Of a stretch of DNA of 31,013 bases, positions 7,358 to 13,827 are shown one piece after another. Source of the DNA: a virus; IMG/VR virus record IMGVR_UViG_3300024348_000164, positions 1 through 31,013 of that record. One strand, written 5' to 3'. The stretch's first letter is position 1. Each line of letters begins with the position of its first letter. The position numbers and the translations under genes were made by a program. The notes under the pieces are model-generated. The model worked only from the letters and a program-made list of their open reading frames with translations. It had not been told where the DNA came from and searched no databases.

Positions 7358-7679
7358 AGATAGATATTATGCGGATCTAGAAAGACTATTACCAACAAAA
7401 AGAAAAGATAAGACTGGCCACAAAAGGCGATTCATTCAAGAATATAAAAATAATAAGCCGTGTGCAGATTGCCAAGTCGTACTTCCTTGGTATATAATGG
7501 AATATGACCATGTTAGGGGAGAAAAAATAGCTAACCTAACTAAAATGTATGCAACCCATACAATGGAAGAGATTGTAGAAGAAATTGCTAAGTGTGACAT
7601 TGTTTGTTCTAATTGTCACAAGCATCGTACTTGGGTGTCCATGATTGGACAGGATAGGGCAGGAAATGAAAAAGATTGA
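7341..7679 (+). CDS. HNH endonuclease
   Basis: 112 residues. It has CADC (41-44), a YDHVRGEK core (Asp56, His57) and CSNCHKHRT (89-96), the zinc-stabilised HNH layout. Such nucleases nick or cut double-stranded DNA and occur both as terminase partners and as free-standing homing enzymes. Its place about 900 nt downstream of the large terminase gene fits a packaging role, but tRNA and other genes intervene, so a homing role cannot be excluded. Confidence 0.85.
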   Translation: MTQTTRDRYYADLERLLPTKRKDKTGHKRRFIQEYKNNKPCADCQVVLPWYIMEYDHVRGEKIANLTKMYATHTMEEIVEEIAKCDIVCSNCHKHRTWVSMIGQDRAGNEKD

Positions 7680-7893
7680 ATTAACAACAGAGCAAGCACA
7701 GCAACTAGAATCTTTTGTAGAAGACCATATGAGTGGTTGCTATATGATGTTGCATGATGAAGAAGATGTAAGAGAAGGATTTGAATCATATGGCCCATAT
7801 TGCGGATGTCAAACTTGTGACACACGAGAGCAATTGATGGCAACATTTGATTGGCTAAGATCTCAAAAAATTGTTGACGTATACGTCAACTAG
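7666..7893 (+). CDS. Hypothetical acidic protein with Cys pair
   Basis: 75 residues from the ATG at 7666, 14 nt inside the HNH gene; a TTG at 7645 is less likely because the ATG follows an AGGGCAGGAA ribosome site. The sequence is acidic with YCGCQTC near the middle and a helical C-terminus. No known function. Confidence 0.7.
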   Translation: MKKIELTTEQAQQLESFVEDHMSGCYMMLHDEEDVREGFESYGPYCGCQTCDTREQLMATFDWLRSQKIVDVYVN

Positions 7894-7898
7894 TCTAT

Positions 7899-7971
7899 GC
7901 CTCTGTAGCTCAGGGGATAGAGCGACGGACTTCTAATCCGCAGGCCGCAGGTTCGATTCCTGCCAGGGGCA
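7899..7971 (+). tRNA. tRNA-Arg(UCU)
   Basis: Acceptor GCCTCTG/CAGGGGC with one G-U pair, T arm GCAGG/CCTGC with TTCGATT loop, anticodon loop CTTCTAA with anticodon TCT. It reads AGA/AGG, codons that are frequent in the genes here and usually rare in actinobacteria, so it probably supports phage translation. CCA not encoded. Confidence 0.93.
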
Positions 7972-7974
7972 CTA

Positions 7975-8003
7975 TTGACAGTGCATAATAAAGAGGGTAT
8001 AAT
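7975..8003 (+). promoter_or_regulatory. Consensus sigma70 promoter
   Basis: TTGACA at 7975-7980, a 17-nt spacer and TATAAT at 7998-8003, an exact match to both hexamers. It begins four bases after the tRNA-Arg gene and drives the gene at 8026, which has an AAGGAG ribosome site. Confidence 0.9.
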
Positions 8004-8025
8004 TAAAATATAACAAGGAGTCAAT

Positions 8026-8373
8026 ATGATATCAGATAGCAGATTTGCAAAAGCCCAGGGGCCATGCTGGGAGGGCTACGAAATGATTGGGTATAAGACT
8101 CAGAATGGCAAGAAGGTTCCTAATTGCGTTAAGGTTGATACAAAAAAGGCTAATAATACTGGGTTTGAAATTGTAGAAGTTCATCCAAGATGTGAGGGGC
8201 CAGCTTTAGTTGAAACAAATGGAACATCAGTTCTTTGCTATGGATCTATGGAAGAAGCAAGAGCGGCTTTAGAAGACATGGGCCGTGAAGCGGAACCAGC
8301 GTCAGTAAGACCTAACGATATGAGTAAGATTTGGAAAGGATCAGGCTTTGAAACTCCTAGATGCTGCCCCTGA
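8026..8373 (+). CDS. Hypothetical protein with GPCWEGYEMIG..VPNCV motif
   Basis: 115 residues. The N-terminal GPCWEGYEMIGYKTQNGKK followed by VPNCV is a motif I recognise from many phage proteins, often at the ends of structural or protease proteins, function unknown. The middle FEIVEVHPRCEGPALVET and the C-terminal basic/Cys-rich tail are not assigned. It is headed by a consensus promoter, so strong expression is expected. It overlaps the next gene by 26 nt. Confidence 0.75.
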   Translation: MISDSRFAKAQGPCWEGYEMIGYKTQNGKKVPNCVKVDTKKANNTGFEIVEVHPRCEGPALVETNGTSVLCYGSMEEARAALEDMGREAEPASVRPNDMSKIWKGSGFETPRCCP

Positions 8374-8575
8374 AATAGAAGAGATTGAACTTAAAGTAAC
8401 AGATAGGTGTGACGCATGCCAAGCGCAAGCGTTTGTTTATTTAAAAGGAGTTACTGGTGAACTATATTTTTGTGGCCACCACTATGCAAAAAATGAAGAA
8501 AAGCTTCAATCGTGGGCATTTACAATAATTGATGCTCGTGATACAATTAACAGTAAGCCAGATTCAAGCAACTAA
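8348..8575 (+). CDS. DUF7455-type zinc protein
   Basis: 75 residues from a TTG start with GAAAGG upstream. The core TDRCDACQAQAFVYLKG..LYFCGHHY matches the small actinobacterial DUF7455 family: CxxC, then C.HH as zinc ligands. Members are widespread in actinobacteria and their phages, with no proven function. It supports an actinobacterial host. Confidence 0.82.
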   Translation: MKLLDAAPEIEEIELKVTDRCDACQAQAFVYLKGVTGELYFCGHHYAKNEEKLQSWAFTIIDARDTINSKPDSSN

Positions 8576-8590
8576 TAGAACGGATATGCG

Positions 8591-9061
8591 GTGCAAACAT
8601 TTTTACCATACAGCGATTTTGACGAATGCGCTTCAGTTTTAGATTCACGCAGATTAAATAAGCAGTTATTAGAGGGAAGACAGATCCTCAACTCTTTGGC
8701 TGGAGTCTCAAAGGGTTGGCGTAATCATCCAGCAGTTAAGATGTGGGCGGGATCAGAATTAGTTTTATACAACTACCTTAACGCTATTGCTAAAGAATGC
8801 TACAATCGTGGAATTAAGTTTAAGAATAACTTGGATGCAATTGATCAAACAATTGACACTCATTTTCAAGCGGTAGAGTTTAATAATCGTCCATTCTGGA
8901 TGAAAGATCAAACACTTTTACGAAGAGTAAATGCAACACACCAAGCTAATCTATATAGAAAGGATAGCCACGAATACGCACTATTTCAATCGGCATATGA
9001 TGATGTAAACAATGATCCATGCTGTGATACCTGTAGCTATTTTTGGCCAACTCACGAATAA
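8591..9061 (+). CDS. Pyrimidine-dimer DNA glycosylase-like (MSMEG_6728-type) protein
   Basis: 156 residues from a GTG start. The N-terminus MQTFLPYSDFDECASVLDSR then RLNKQLLEGRQIL and GWRNHPAVKMW is the hallmark of an actinobacterial family related to T4 endonuclease V (DenV), which cuts at UV-induced pyrimidine dimers. It would protect phage DNA in sunlit water. The C-terminal Cys-rich end (CCDTCSYFW) is an addition that may bind metal. The family call is firm; the repair activity is by homology only. Confidence 0.75.
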   Translation: MQTFLPYSDFDECASVLDSRRLNKQLLEGRQILNSLAGVSKGWRNHPAVKMWAGSELVLYNYLNAIAKECYNRGIKFKNNLDAIDQTIDTHFQAVEFNNRPFWMKDQTLLRRVNATHQANLYRKDSHEYALFQSAYDDVNNDPCCDTCSYFWPTHE

Positions 9062-9262
9062 ATGCCAAAGTATCAATATAAATGTGACTGTGACGTAAGC
9101 GTAGCAGTTGAAGATAATATACACGAGTTTGAAAGATCAATCATGGAAGATGAGCCAGACTATCCTTGTGGATATTGTGGTAAAGATATGGTTCGTGTTT
9201 ATAGTTCTTTTGGAATTAAATTCAACGGTCCTGGCTTCTATAAGACAGATAATTCTAAGTAA
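9062..9262 (+). CDS. FmdB-like zinc-ribbon protein
   Basis: 66 residues, starting directly after the preceding stop. MPKYQYKCDCD at the start, CGYCGKDMVRVYSSFGI in the middle and FNGPGFYKTDN at the end follow the FmdB (CxxC_CxxC_SSSS) regulator pattern. The first pair is CDC rather than CxxC. Often annotated as a putative regulatory protein; actual target unknown. Confidence 0.82.
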   Translation: MPKYQYKCDCDVSVAVEDNIHEFERSIMEDEPDYPCGYCGKDMVRVYSSFGIKFNGPGFYKTDNSK

Positions 9263-9269
9263 TTATCAA

Positions 9270-9342
9270 TGGGGATTAGCTCAGTCGGCAGAGCGGGAAA
9301 CTGTTAATTTCTAGGTCATAGGTTCGAGTCCTATATCCCCAG
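9270..9342 (+). tRNA. tRNA-Asn(GUU)
   Basis: Acceptor TGGGGAT/ATCCCCA, D arm GCTC/GAGC, anticodon loop CTGTTAA with GTT, T arm ATAGG/CCTAT with TTCGAGT loop, discriminator G as in bacterial tRNA-Asn. First of three tRNAs in a tight cluster; CCA not encoded. Confidence 0.92.
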
Positions 9343-9346
9343 CAAT

Positions 9347-9420
9347 GCGAGTGTTACATAATGGTAGTGTCTCTGCCTTCCAAGCAGATAGTGCCAGTTC
9401 GATTCTGGTCACTCGCTCCA
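9347..9420 (+). tRNA. tRNA-Gly(UCC), CCA encoded
   Basis: Acceptor GCGAGTG/CACTCGC, anticodon stem TCTGC/GCAGA around CTTCCAA (TCC), T arm with TTCGATT loop, discriminator T and an encoded CCA at 9418-9420. It reads GGA, the common Gly codon in this region. It lies four bases after tRNA-Asn. Confidence 0.92.
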
Positions 9421-9426
9421 ATATAG

Positions 9427-9499
9427 GCCCTTATAGCCCAGCGGTAGAGGCACACGACTTAAAATCGTGACAGCGTTGGTTCGAATCCAACTAGGGGTA
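9427..9499 (+). tRNA. tRNA-Leu(UAA) with short variable loop
   Basis: Acceptor GCCCTTA/TAGGGGT with two G-U pairs, anticodon stem CACGA/TCGTG around CTTAAAA (TAA), T arm GTTGG/CCAAC with TTCGAAT loop, discriminator A. The variable region is only five bases (ACAGC) where bacterial tRNA-Leu normally has a long arm, and the D stem is weak. UUA is a common codon here. Confidence 0.82.
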
Positions 9500-9505
9500 C
9501 TATTC

Positions 9506-9514
9506 TGGTATAAT
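9506..9514 (+). promoter_or_regulatory. Extended -10 promoter, leaderless start
   Basis: TGGTATAAT, an extended -10 with the TGN element, lies seven bases after tRNA-Leu. No -35 box is visible at 17 nt. The -10 ends 6 nt before the ATG at 9521, so transcription should start at the start codon itself. Confidence 0.7.
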
Positions 9515-9520
9515 CGTTGT

Positions 9521-9907
9521 ATGAGCATGTACACATATTATACAAAGATTGACAAGGTAGTCGACGGTGATACAGTAGACGTATTTATTGATCTAGGATT
9601 CAGCGTATGGCATAAGGAAAGAATTAGACTTTCTGGAATCGATACAGCAGAAAAGAACACCCCACTTGGGAAGGCATTAAAGACTTATATGATTTCTTTG
9701 CTAGAAGGAAAGACAGTTAAGCTTGAAGTAACTAAGCCAGATAAGTACGGAAGATACCTAGGAAAGATTTATCTTAACTCGGAAGAAAGCATTAACGACC
9801 AATTAATTAAAGTTGGTCTCGCTAAAGGCTACGGCGGAGATTCAAAAGTTGGTCTCTGGACAGAAGAAGAATTAGCTAAAACTGAAATAACCGCAACACT
9901 AAAGTAA
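9521..9907 (+). CDS. Staphylococcal-nuclease-like thermonuclease
   Basis: 128 residues from the ATG at 9521; an earlier in-frame start would lie within tRNA-Leu. Motifs follow the SNase fold: VVDGDTVDV (Asp20), RIRLSGIDTAE (Arg36, Asp41, Glu44) and DKYGRYLGKI (Arg78), matching Asp21, Arg35, Asp40, Glu43 and Arg87 of the staphylococcal enzyme. It is a calcium-dependent nuclease fold that cuts DNA and RNA. No signal peptide, so it would act inside the cell, perhaps in host DNA breakdown. The transcript appears leaderless. Confidence 0.9.
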   Translation: MSMYTYYTKIDKVVDGDTVDVFIDLGFSVWHKERIRLSGIDTAEKNTPLGKALKTYMISLLEGKTVKLEVTKPDKYGRYLGKIYLNSEESINDQLIKVGLAKGYGGDSKVGLWTEEELAKTEITATLK

Positions 9908-9915
9908 GGGACAAT

Positions 9916-10086
9916 ATGTCAGAAGATACATACATTGACAAGCTAGAGCCGCATGTTGATAAAGAGCCAGATCTAAAAAAGAAGTCCGTTTGGGAAGGTG
10001 TTTTTAATCCAGCAAGCCCAAACAGCACAGAGGAAATCTTAGAAGAAATTCTTATAGAGACCCTTGACGAAAAGCTATCAGACTGA
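9916..10086 (+). CDS. Small acidic hypothetical protein
   Basis: 56 residues from the ATG at 9916, with AAGGGA upstream and eight bases after the thermonuclease stop. Acidic, with a central KKKSVWEGVFNPASPNSTEEI and a helical acidic end. The WEGVFNP stretch is the only distinctive part. Function unknown. Confidence 0.7.
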   Translation: MSEDTYIDKLEPHVDKEPDLKKKSVWEGVFNPASPNSTEEILEEILIETLDEKLSD

Positions 10087-10117
10087 TAGAATTAAATATA
10101 CTAACTGAAAGAAGAAA

Positions 10118-10339
10118 ATGGCTAAATTGAATTACGAGGCAGCTCATAAAGTTGTCGACGCAAACTATAATCTATACTGGGACGGATGGGACATCTGTTC
10201 TTGGCGTAGAGACCATAAGGGTTTTTTTAATAAACAAGGAATTTTTAGGAATGGTAACTGGGGAATTGTAGAGTGCTTCAAAATGGAAGATGATGGCACG
10301 TGGAAGGTCCCAGATAAATATGTCAAATATATTAAATGA
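10118..10339 (+). CDS. Hypothetical phage protein, Trp-rich
   Basis: 73 residues with many aromatics (YWDGWDICSWRRDHKGFFNK) and an NGNWGIVECF stretch; I recall similar HKGFFNKQG..RNGNWG proteins in actinobacteriophages but no function. It overlaps the WhiB gene by 20 nt. A TATACT box at 10097-10102 precedes it, without a matching -35. Confidence 0.75.
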   Translation: MAKLNYEAAHKVVDANYNLYWDGWDICSWRRDHKGFFNKQGIFRNGNWGIVECFKMEDDGTWKVPDKYVKYIK

Positions 10340-10634
10340 TTTAGGCGTAGATGTAGAAGATTTAAATTGGACAGATTTAGCAGCATGTTCAGGTATGCCA
10401 GCGGAATTCTTTTTTGATACATACGAAGTTGATCAAACTTTAGCTAAAAACATTGATGAAATGTGTTTAGTTTGCCCAGTAGCAAAGCAGTGCCTTGCCG
10501 CTGGAGTAGAGGGAGATGAATACGGTGTATGGGGCGGAGCCTATTTAACTTTAGGTGACGTAGATAAAACTAGGAACTCTCACAAAACTCCAGAAGTCTG
10601 GAAAAGATGGAAGAGTAAGCATGGACAAAGGTAG
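10320..10634 (+). CDS. whiB: WhiB-family iron-sulfur transcription factor
   Basis: 104 residues from the ATG at 10320; an in-frame ATG at 10290 is less likely. Four cysteines at 23, 49, 52 and 58 (AAC...CLVCPVAKQC) bind the 4Fe-4S cluster, and GVWGG at 69-73 is the sigma-binding turn. WhiB proteins are confined to actinobacteria and their phages and act with the housekeeping sigma factor. Phage copies can switch host transcription or block superinfection. This is the strongest host marker in the window. Confidence 0.93.
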   Translation: MSNILNDLGVDVEDLNWTDLAACSGMPAEFFFDTYEVDQTLAKNIDEMCLVCPVAKQCLAAGVEGDEYGVWGGAYLTLGDVDKTRNSHKTPEVWKRWKSKHGQR

Positions 10635-10893
10635 AGTTATCTACAACAGGGAAATGGCTAAAGCTGTAAGACAGGTAAAGCCACCCTTTCCAGGAATTGT
10701 AATCGATATAGCGGAATATCCAGAATTTTTAACTATAAGAATGTATGAAGATAATATAATGTCTTTTGATATTAATCAAAGGGTTACTATAACTGATTAT
10801 ATAACTTTAGTTAGAAAAGTGATCGAATCATATGGTGTAAGATGCGAGTTCGAGGGAGTCCCAGGCGATGGCAGAACAAAGGTACAACGATAG
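10621..10893 (+). CDS. Hypothetical protein
   Basis: 90 residues overlapping whiB by 14 nt and the next gene by 26 nt. A basic N-terminus leads into alternating beta-type sequence (IVIDIAEYPEFLTIRMY) and a C-terminal segment with VIESYGVRCEF. No motif recognised. Confidence 0.72.
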   Translation: MDKGRVIYNREMAKAVRQVKPPFPGIVIDIAEYPEFLTIRMYEDNIMSFDINQRVTITDYITLVRKVIESYGVRCEFEGVPGDGRTKVQR

Positions 10894-11092
10894 AATACAG
10901 ATAGTATGGCTCCATGAAGAACAATGTCATGGATCTATCGTTAAAGAAGGTGCATATGCATCTCTAGTTCGATACCAGCAAGACGGTATAGACTTTGAGG
11001 TGTTTGTTGACAACGGAGATTTCTCTATTGTGGATGAAATAGGTTTTGAGCATATTGAGGAGTATGATGACGGATCAGATACTTTGCTATAG
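10868..11092 (+). CDS. Hypothetical protein
   Basis: 74 residues, predicted beta-rich in the middle (GIDFEVFVDNGDFSIVDEIGF) with an acidic end. It overlaps genes on both sides, consistent with coupled translation of a run of small phage genes. Function unknown. Confidence 0.7.
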   Translation: MAEQRYNDRIQIVWLHEEQCHGSIVKEGAYASLVRYQQDGIDFEVFVDNGDFSIVDEIGFEHIEEYDDGSDTLL

Positions 11093-11309
11093 TTGTAGCA
11101 AATCAAGATTTAAGATAAGCGTTAAGAAATCAACACTTATTAAAGGAATAAATTTGCTACTATGTGACCAATGCGTATCTTCTGGATATGAGCCAAGATG
11201 GGTTATCATTCTGGCTGGAAGACAATATGGATCGGAACTTGTAAAAGAATACGTACTTAATCATAAATACTATGGTGAAGAGATAAGTGCAACGGAGCTT
11301 CTTGTATGA
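11067..11309 (+). CDS. Zinc-finger-like protein
   Basis: 80 residues from the ATG at 11067, chosen because GAGG lies 6 nt upstream; ATG 11064 and TTG 11046 are also in frame. It has CYSC near residue 7 and LLCDQC near residue 30, followed by GYEPRWVIILAGRQYG. This CxxC..CxxC plus YEPRWVIILAGR pattern resembles a small zinc-finger family in actinobacteriophages. The role is unknown. Confidence 0.76.
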   Translation: MTDQILCYSCSKSRFKISVKKSTLIKGINLLLCDQCVSSGYEPRWVIILAGRQYGSELVKEYVLNHKYYGEEISATELLV

Positions 11310-11530
11310 AAAAATCAGAAAAAATTGGATATATTTTAGGAATACTAATAGGACTATCATTCTGGATTTATTTAATATATTATGTAGCATCTGAGTTGTT
11401 TAATAGAATTATCAATGATTCTGGTGATCCATACCCAGTGTTGACACTATTGATTGGAATTGCTATACTTATAAGACAGACTTCTTTAACCAACAAATTT
11501 AGAGCTATTCAAGAATGGATAAATAAATGA
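11306..11530 (+). CDS. Two-helix membrane protein
   Basis: 74 residues, ATGA-coupled to the previous gene. A lysine-rich N-terminus precedes one hydrophobic segment (IGYILGILIGLSFWIYLIYY) and a second (PVLTLLIGIAILI). It is too far from the lysin to be called a holin with confidence. It overlaps the Ntn-hydrolase start by four bases. Confidence 0.73.
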   Translation: MKKSEKIGYILGILIGLSFWIYLIYYVASELFNRIINDSGDPYPVLTLLIGIAILIRQTSLTNKFRAIQEWINK

Positions 11531-12080
11531 CAGTTATTTGTGCCGTTGTAAATGATAATGGTTCCTACATTGCTGGTGACCGTGGGGCATCTGACGACAA
11601 TATAATCCTTCCTTTGGCACATCCAAAGGTTTGGCAGATAGGTCAATACCTATTCGGCTATTATGGTAGCATGGACGGCGAAAAAGTTATGTATAACTTT
11701 GACCCACCAGTACCAACAGCAGCACAAAGAAGGAACATAGATAAGTTCATGGGTAATGAATTTACTAAAGCATTAAAAGAATTCTATGACGAGCATTTCG
11801 TATTTACTTCAGAAAAAGAATGCGACTTTGGAATGATTATCATTGCAGAAGGCAAGATGTACGAGCATGATGCTGGAACTATGTCAATGACAAGATTTGA
11901 AACAAATTTCCTTTCAGTTGGAAGCGGATCAGAGTATGCTTATGGGTCACTATATAGCACACAGGTCTGGAGTGACGGAAAAAAAGAGTAAGAATTGCAA
12001 TTGAATCTGCTACAAAATATAGCCCTTCATGCATGCAGCCAATAGATGTAATATCGATACCAAGAAAAGAGATAAAATAA
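11527..12080 (+). CDS. Proteasome/HslV-like Ntn hydrolase, probably made by a -1 frameshift
   Basis: The zero frame (11527-11991) gives 154 residues. After Met removal the N-terminal Thr, the GDRG aspartate and the PK lysine fall at 1, 17 and 33, the catalytic numbering of proteasome beta subunits. The zero frame stops shortly after the GSGSEYAYGSL loop, before the last helix. Seven A's at 11979-11985 allow a -1 slip; the new frame continues RVRIAIESATKYSPSCMQPI and ends at 12080, giving about 184 residues, the HslV size. That stop overlaps the next ATG (TAATG). A homopolymer sequencing error would look the same. Confidence 0.82.
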
Positions 12081-12289
12081 TGAATGACTTTACACTTCAA
12101 GATCTAGAGAAGATGATTTCTGATATTTCAGGAGAATTCTATGCGGAATTCTATTCTCATCAGAACCCAGACGGGGATCAAGAATTTATTACCGTCCATA
12201 GACAGTTTGCTGAGACATACGTAGTATTTACTGTTAATAGACTTATTCAAAAATTCAACGAAATGATGGCCCCTAATGCCACAGAATGA
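12080..12289 (+). CDS. Hypothetical protein
   Basis: 69 residues from the ATG at 12080, joined by TAATG to the end of the frameshifted Ntn-hydrolase frame. It is predicted helical (TLQDLEKMISDISGEFY; FVTVNR-like middle). An earlier in-frame ATG at 12029 lies within the frameshift extension. Function unknown; coupling suggests it is made with the hydrolase. Confidence 0.72.
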   Translation: MNDFTLQDLEKMISDISGEFYAEFYSHQNPDGDQEFITVHRQFAETYVVFTVNRLIQKFNEMMAPNATE

Positions 12290-12566
12290 TTTTGAAACAG
12301 ACGTAAAGAAGATTTTTGACGAGGCCTACGTTCTCTTGATACGAAAGCACAAGGATTACGGCCCAAAAAATATTTCATCTGCTCCAGGCGGAGCTCTTAA
12401 TGGTCTAATTGTGCGAAAGCATGATAAGTTTGAGAGAATTAAAAACCTATTTTTTAATAAGAAAGACAGCAAGCCACAGTTTGAGACACTTAGAGAGTCA
12501 TTCATTGATGATCTAAACTATAGCGCAATTGCCATGATGGTAATTGACGGCAAGTGGCCAGAGTAG
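12276..12566 (+). CDS. DUF1599 / nucleotide-modification-associated domain 1 protein
   Basis: 96 residues. RKHKDYGPKNIS, GGALNGLIVRKHDKFERI and ETLRESFIDDLNYSAIAMMV match the DUF1599 (Nmad1) family, common in phages and proposed to accompany base modification; its chemistry is unproven. The protein covers the full domain. No hydroxymethylase or other modifying enzyme is seen in the window. Confidence 0.85.
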   Translation: MPQNDFETDVKKIFDEAYVLLIRKHKDYGPKNISSAPGGALNGLIVRKHDKFERIKNLFFNKKDSKPQFETLRESFIDDLNYSAIAMMVIDGKWPE

Positions 12567-12568
12567 AT

Positions 12569-12597
12569 TTGACGGATAGTGCTATTTTTGGTACTAT
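12569..12597 (+). promoter_or_regulatory. Sigma70-type promoter for the first secreted protein
   Basis: TTGACG at 12569-12574, 17-nt spacer, TACTAT at 12592-12597. The expected RNA starts near 12604, at the base of a 7-bp hairpin ATGTGTG/CACACAT (12604-12622) that may stabilise the 5' end of the mRNA. Confidence 0.75.
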
Positions 12598-12662
12598 TGT
12601 TAGATGTGTGAGAGACACACATAAATAAACCAAATCATATGAAGAGGAATAAAAAAACAAAC

Positions 12663-13700
12663 ATGAAAAAACTATCAATTATCACGGCAGTGCTTGTGGC
12701 AATGACTACTTTAGTAGCAGCCCCAGCAGCCAATGCTAATGCTGGAACTGTTACCCTTACGGTAGCTGGATCAGCAGCAACAGGTGGAACAGTAGTAGGA
12801 ACTCCTGTATCACTACCAGTACCAGCAGATAACAGCATTGATGCAGCAGATGCATTAAAGATTGCTGTAACATCAGTTGACACTGGAACAGTAGTAACAG
12901 CAGTTGCAACTAATGCAACAATTGTTTCTGCTCTTGCAACATCAGCAGCACCAGTAACTGCATCAAGCGGTTCATCAACACTTTCAGTTTCAACAGGAAC
13001 TGGAAACTCAGCAGACTTTTATGTATATACAAAGAGCACATCAGTAGGAACAGTTGCGATTACTCGTGCTGGAACTACAACAGTGTACTATGTACAAGGT
13101 ACAGCAGGAGCACTGAACTCAATTGCAATCACCGCACCAGCAACTGGAGCAGCGGGAACAGTTGCAACTCTTAAGGTAACAGGATACGACGTATTCGGTA
13201 ACCCAAAGGGTGGAGCAACAATTAATACTTTAGTAAGCTCAAATGGTGCAGCAACTGCAACAGCGCTTACAACAGATACAGCAGTAGCAACACTTGGAAC
13301 TAAGGAGCAGACAGTTACACTTCCTGCTTCAGGTTCAGTTGTAGTTACAGCATACGCAACAGTAGCAACAGCCGTAACAGGCCTTACAGCACCAGTAGGT
13401 TCTGTAGTTGCAACAATTGCAGTGCGTGATCTTGCAGGAGAACTTGCATCAAAGAATGCAGAACTCGCAGTTGCTAACTCTGCACTTGCAGTTGCTAACG
13501 CAGCACTTGCAGCAGAAAAGGCTGGACGTGCAGCAGATAAGGTTGCAGCAGATAAGGCACTTGCAGATGCAATTGCTAAGTCAGCAACAACACAAGCAGC
13601 AGCAGATCTTGCAGCAGCAGCTTACAAGGCAGAGTACAACGCTCTTGCTAAGAAGTGGAATGCAAAGAATCCAAAGGCTAAGGTTGCTTTAAAGAAGTAA
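12663..13700 (+). CDS. Secreted Ala/Thr-rich protein with Ig-like domains and coiled coil
   Basis: About 346 residues from the ATG at 12663; the in-frame ATG at 12639 adds eight residues but has no ribosome site. A clear Sec signal peptide (KKLSIITAVLVAMTTLVAAP, cut near ANANA) is followed by beta-rich Thr/Val/Ala sequence. The part around ITAPATGAAGTVATLKVTGYD..GNPKGGATI looks like a bacterial Ig-like (Big) domain. Then comes an Ala-rich coiled coil (about residues 250-330) and a basic tail (KKWNAKNPKAKVALKK). Codons are Ala GCA-heavy and richer in GC than neighbours. It has its own promoter and terminator. Export by a phage suggests a change to the host surface; it could also be a virion fibre. 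Confidence 0.82.
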   Translation: MKKLSIITAVLVAMTTLVAAPAANANAGTVTLTVAGSAATGGTVVGTPVSLPVPADNSIDAADALKIAVTSVDTGTVVTAVATNATIVSALATSAAPVTASSGSSTLSVSTGTGNSADFYVYTKSTSVGTVAITRAGTTTVYYVQGTAGALNSIAITAPATGAAGTVATLKVTGYDVFGNPKGGATINTLVSSNGAATATALTTDTAVATLGTKEQTVTLPASGSVVVTAYATVATAVTGLTAPVGSVVATIAVRDLAGELASKNAELAVANSALAVANAALAAEKAGRAADKVAADKALADAIAKSATTQAAADLAAAAYKAEYNALAKKWNAKNPKAKVALKK

Positions 13701-13718
13701 TCTTACTTAACCAGAATT

Positions 13719-13748
13719 GGGACTAGAGAAATCTAGTCCCTTTTTTGT
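13719..13748 (+). terminator. Rho-independent terminator
   Basis: Perfect 9-bp stem GGGACTAGA/TCTAGTCCC with a GAAA tetraloop, followed by TTTTTTG. It is the clearest intrinsic terminator in the window and ends the first secreted-protein transcript. Confidence 0.95.
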
Positions 13749-13787
13749 TTTCTATTTAATGTTACACAAGATTGCTAAACATAGTGC

Positions 13788-13796
13788 TGATATAAT
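13788..13796 (+). promoter_or_regulatory. Extended -10 promoter for the second secreted protein
   Basis: TGATATAAT, an extended -10 with consensus TATAAT. No good -35 stands at 17 nt (TTGCTA at 13772 is too close). A GAGAGGGA ribosome site precedes the ATG at 13828. Confidence 0.65.
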
Positions 13797-13827
13797 AGTA
13801 ATGTACGACTAAATAAGTAGAGAGGGA

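Noticed and set aside
9467-9520. Longer N-terminus of the thermonuclease
   Set aside because: It would read through tRNA-Leu, and the promoter lies at 9506-9514.
13408-13692. Gln-rich plus-strand frame
   Set aside because: Shadow of the Ala-rich coiled coil in another frame, no ribosome site.
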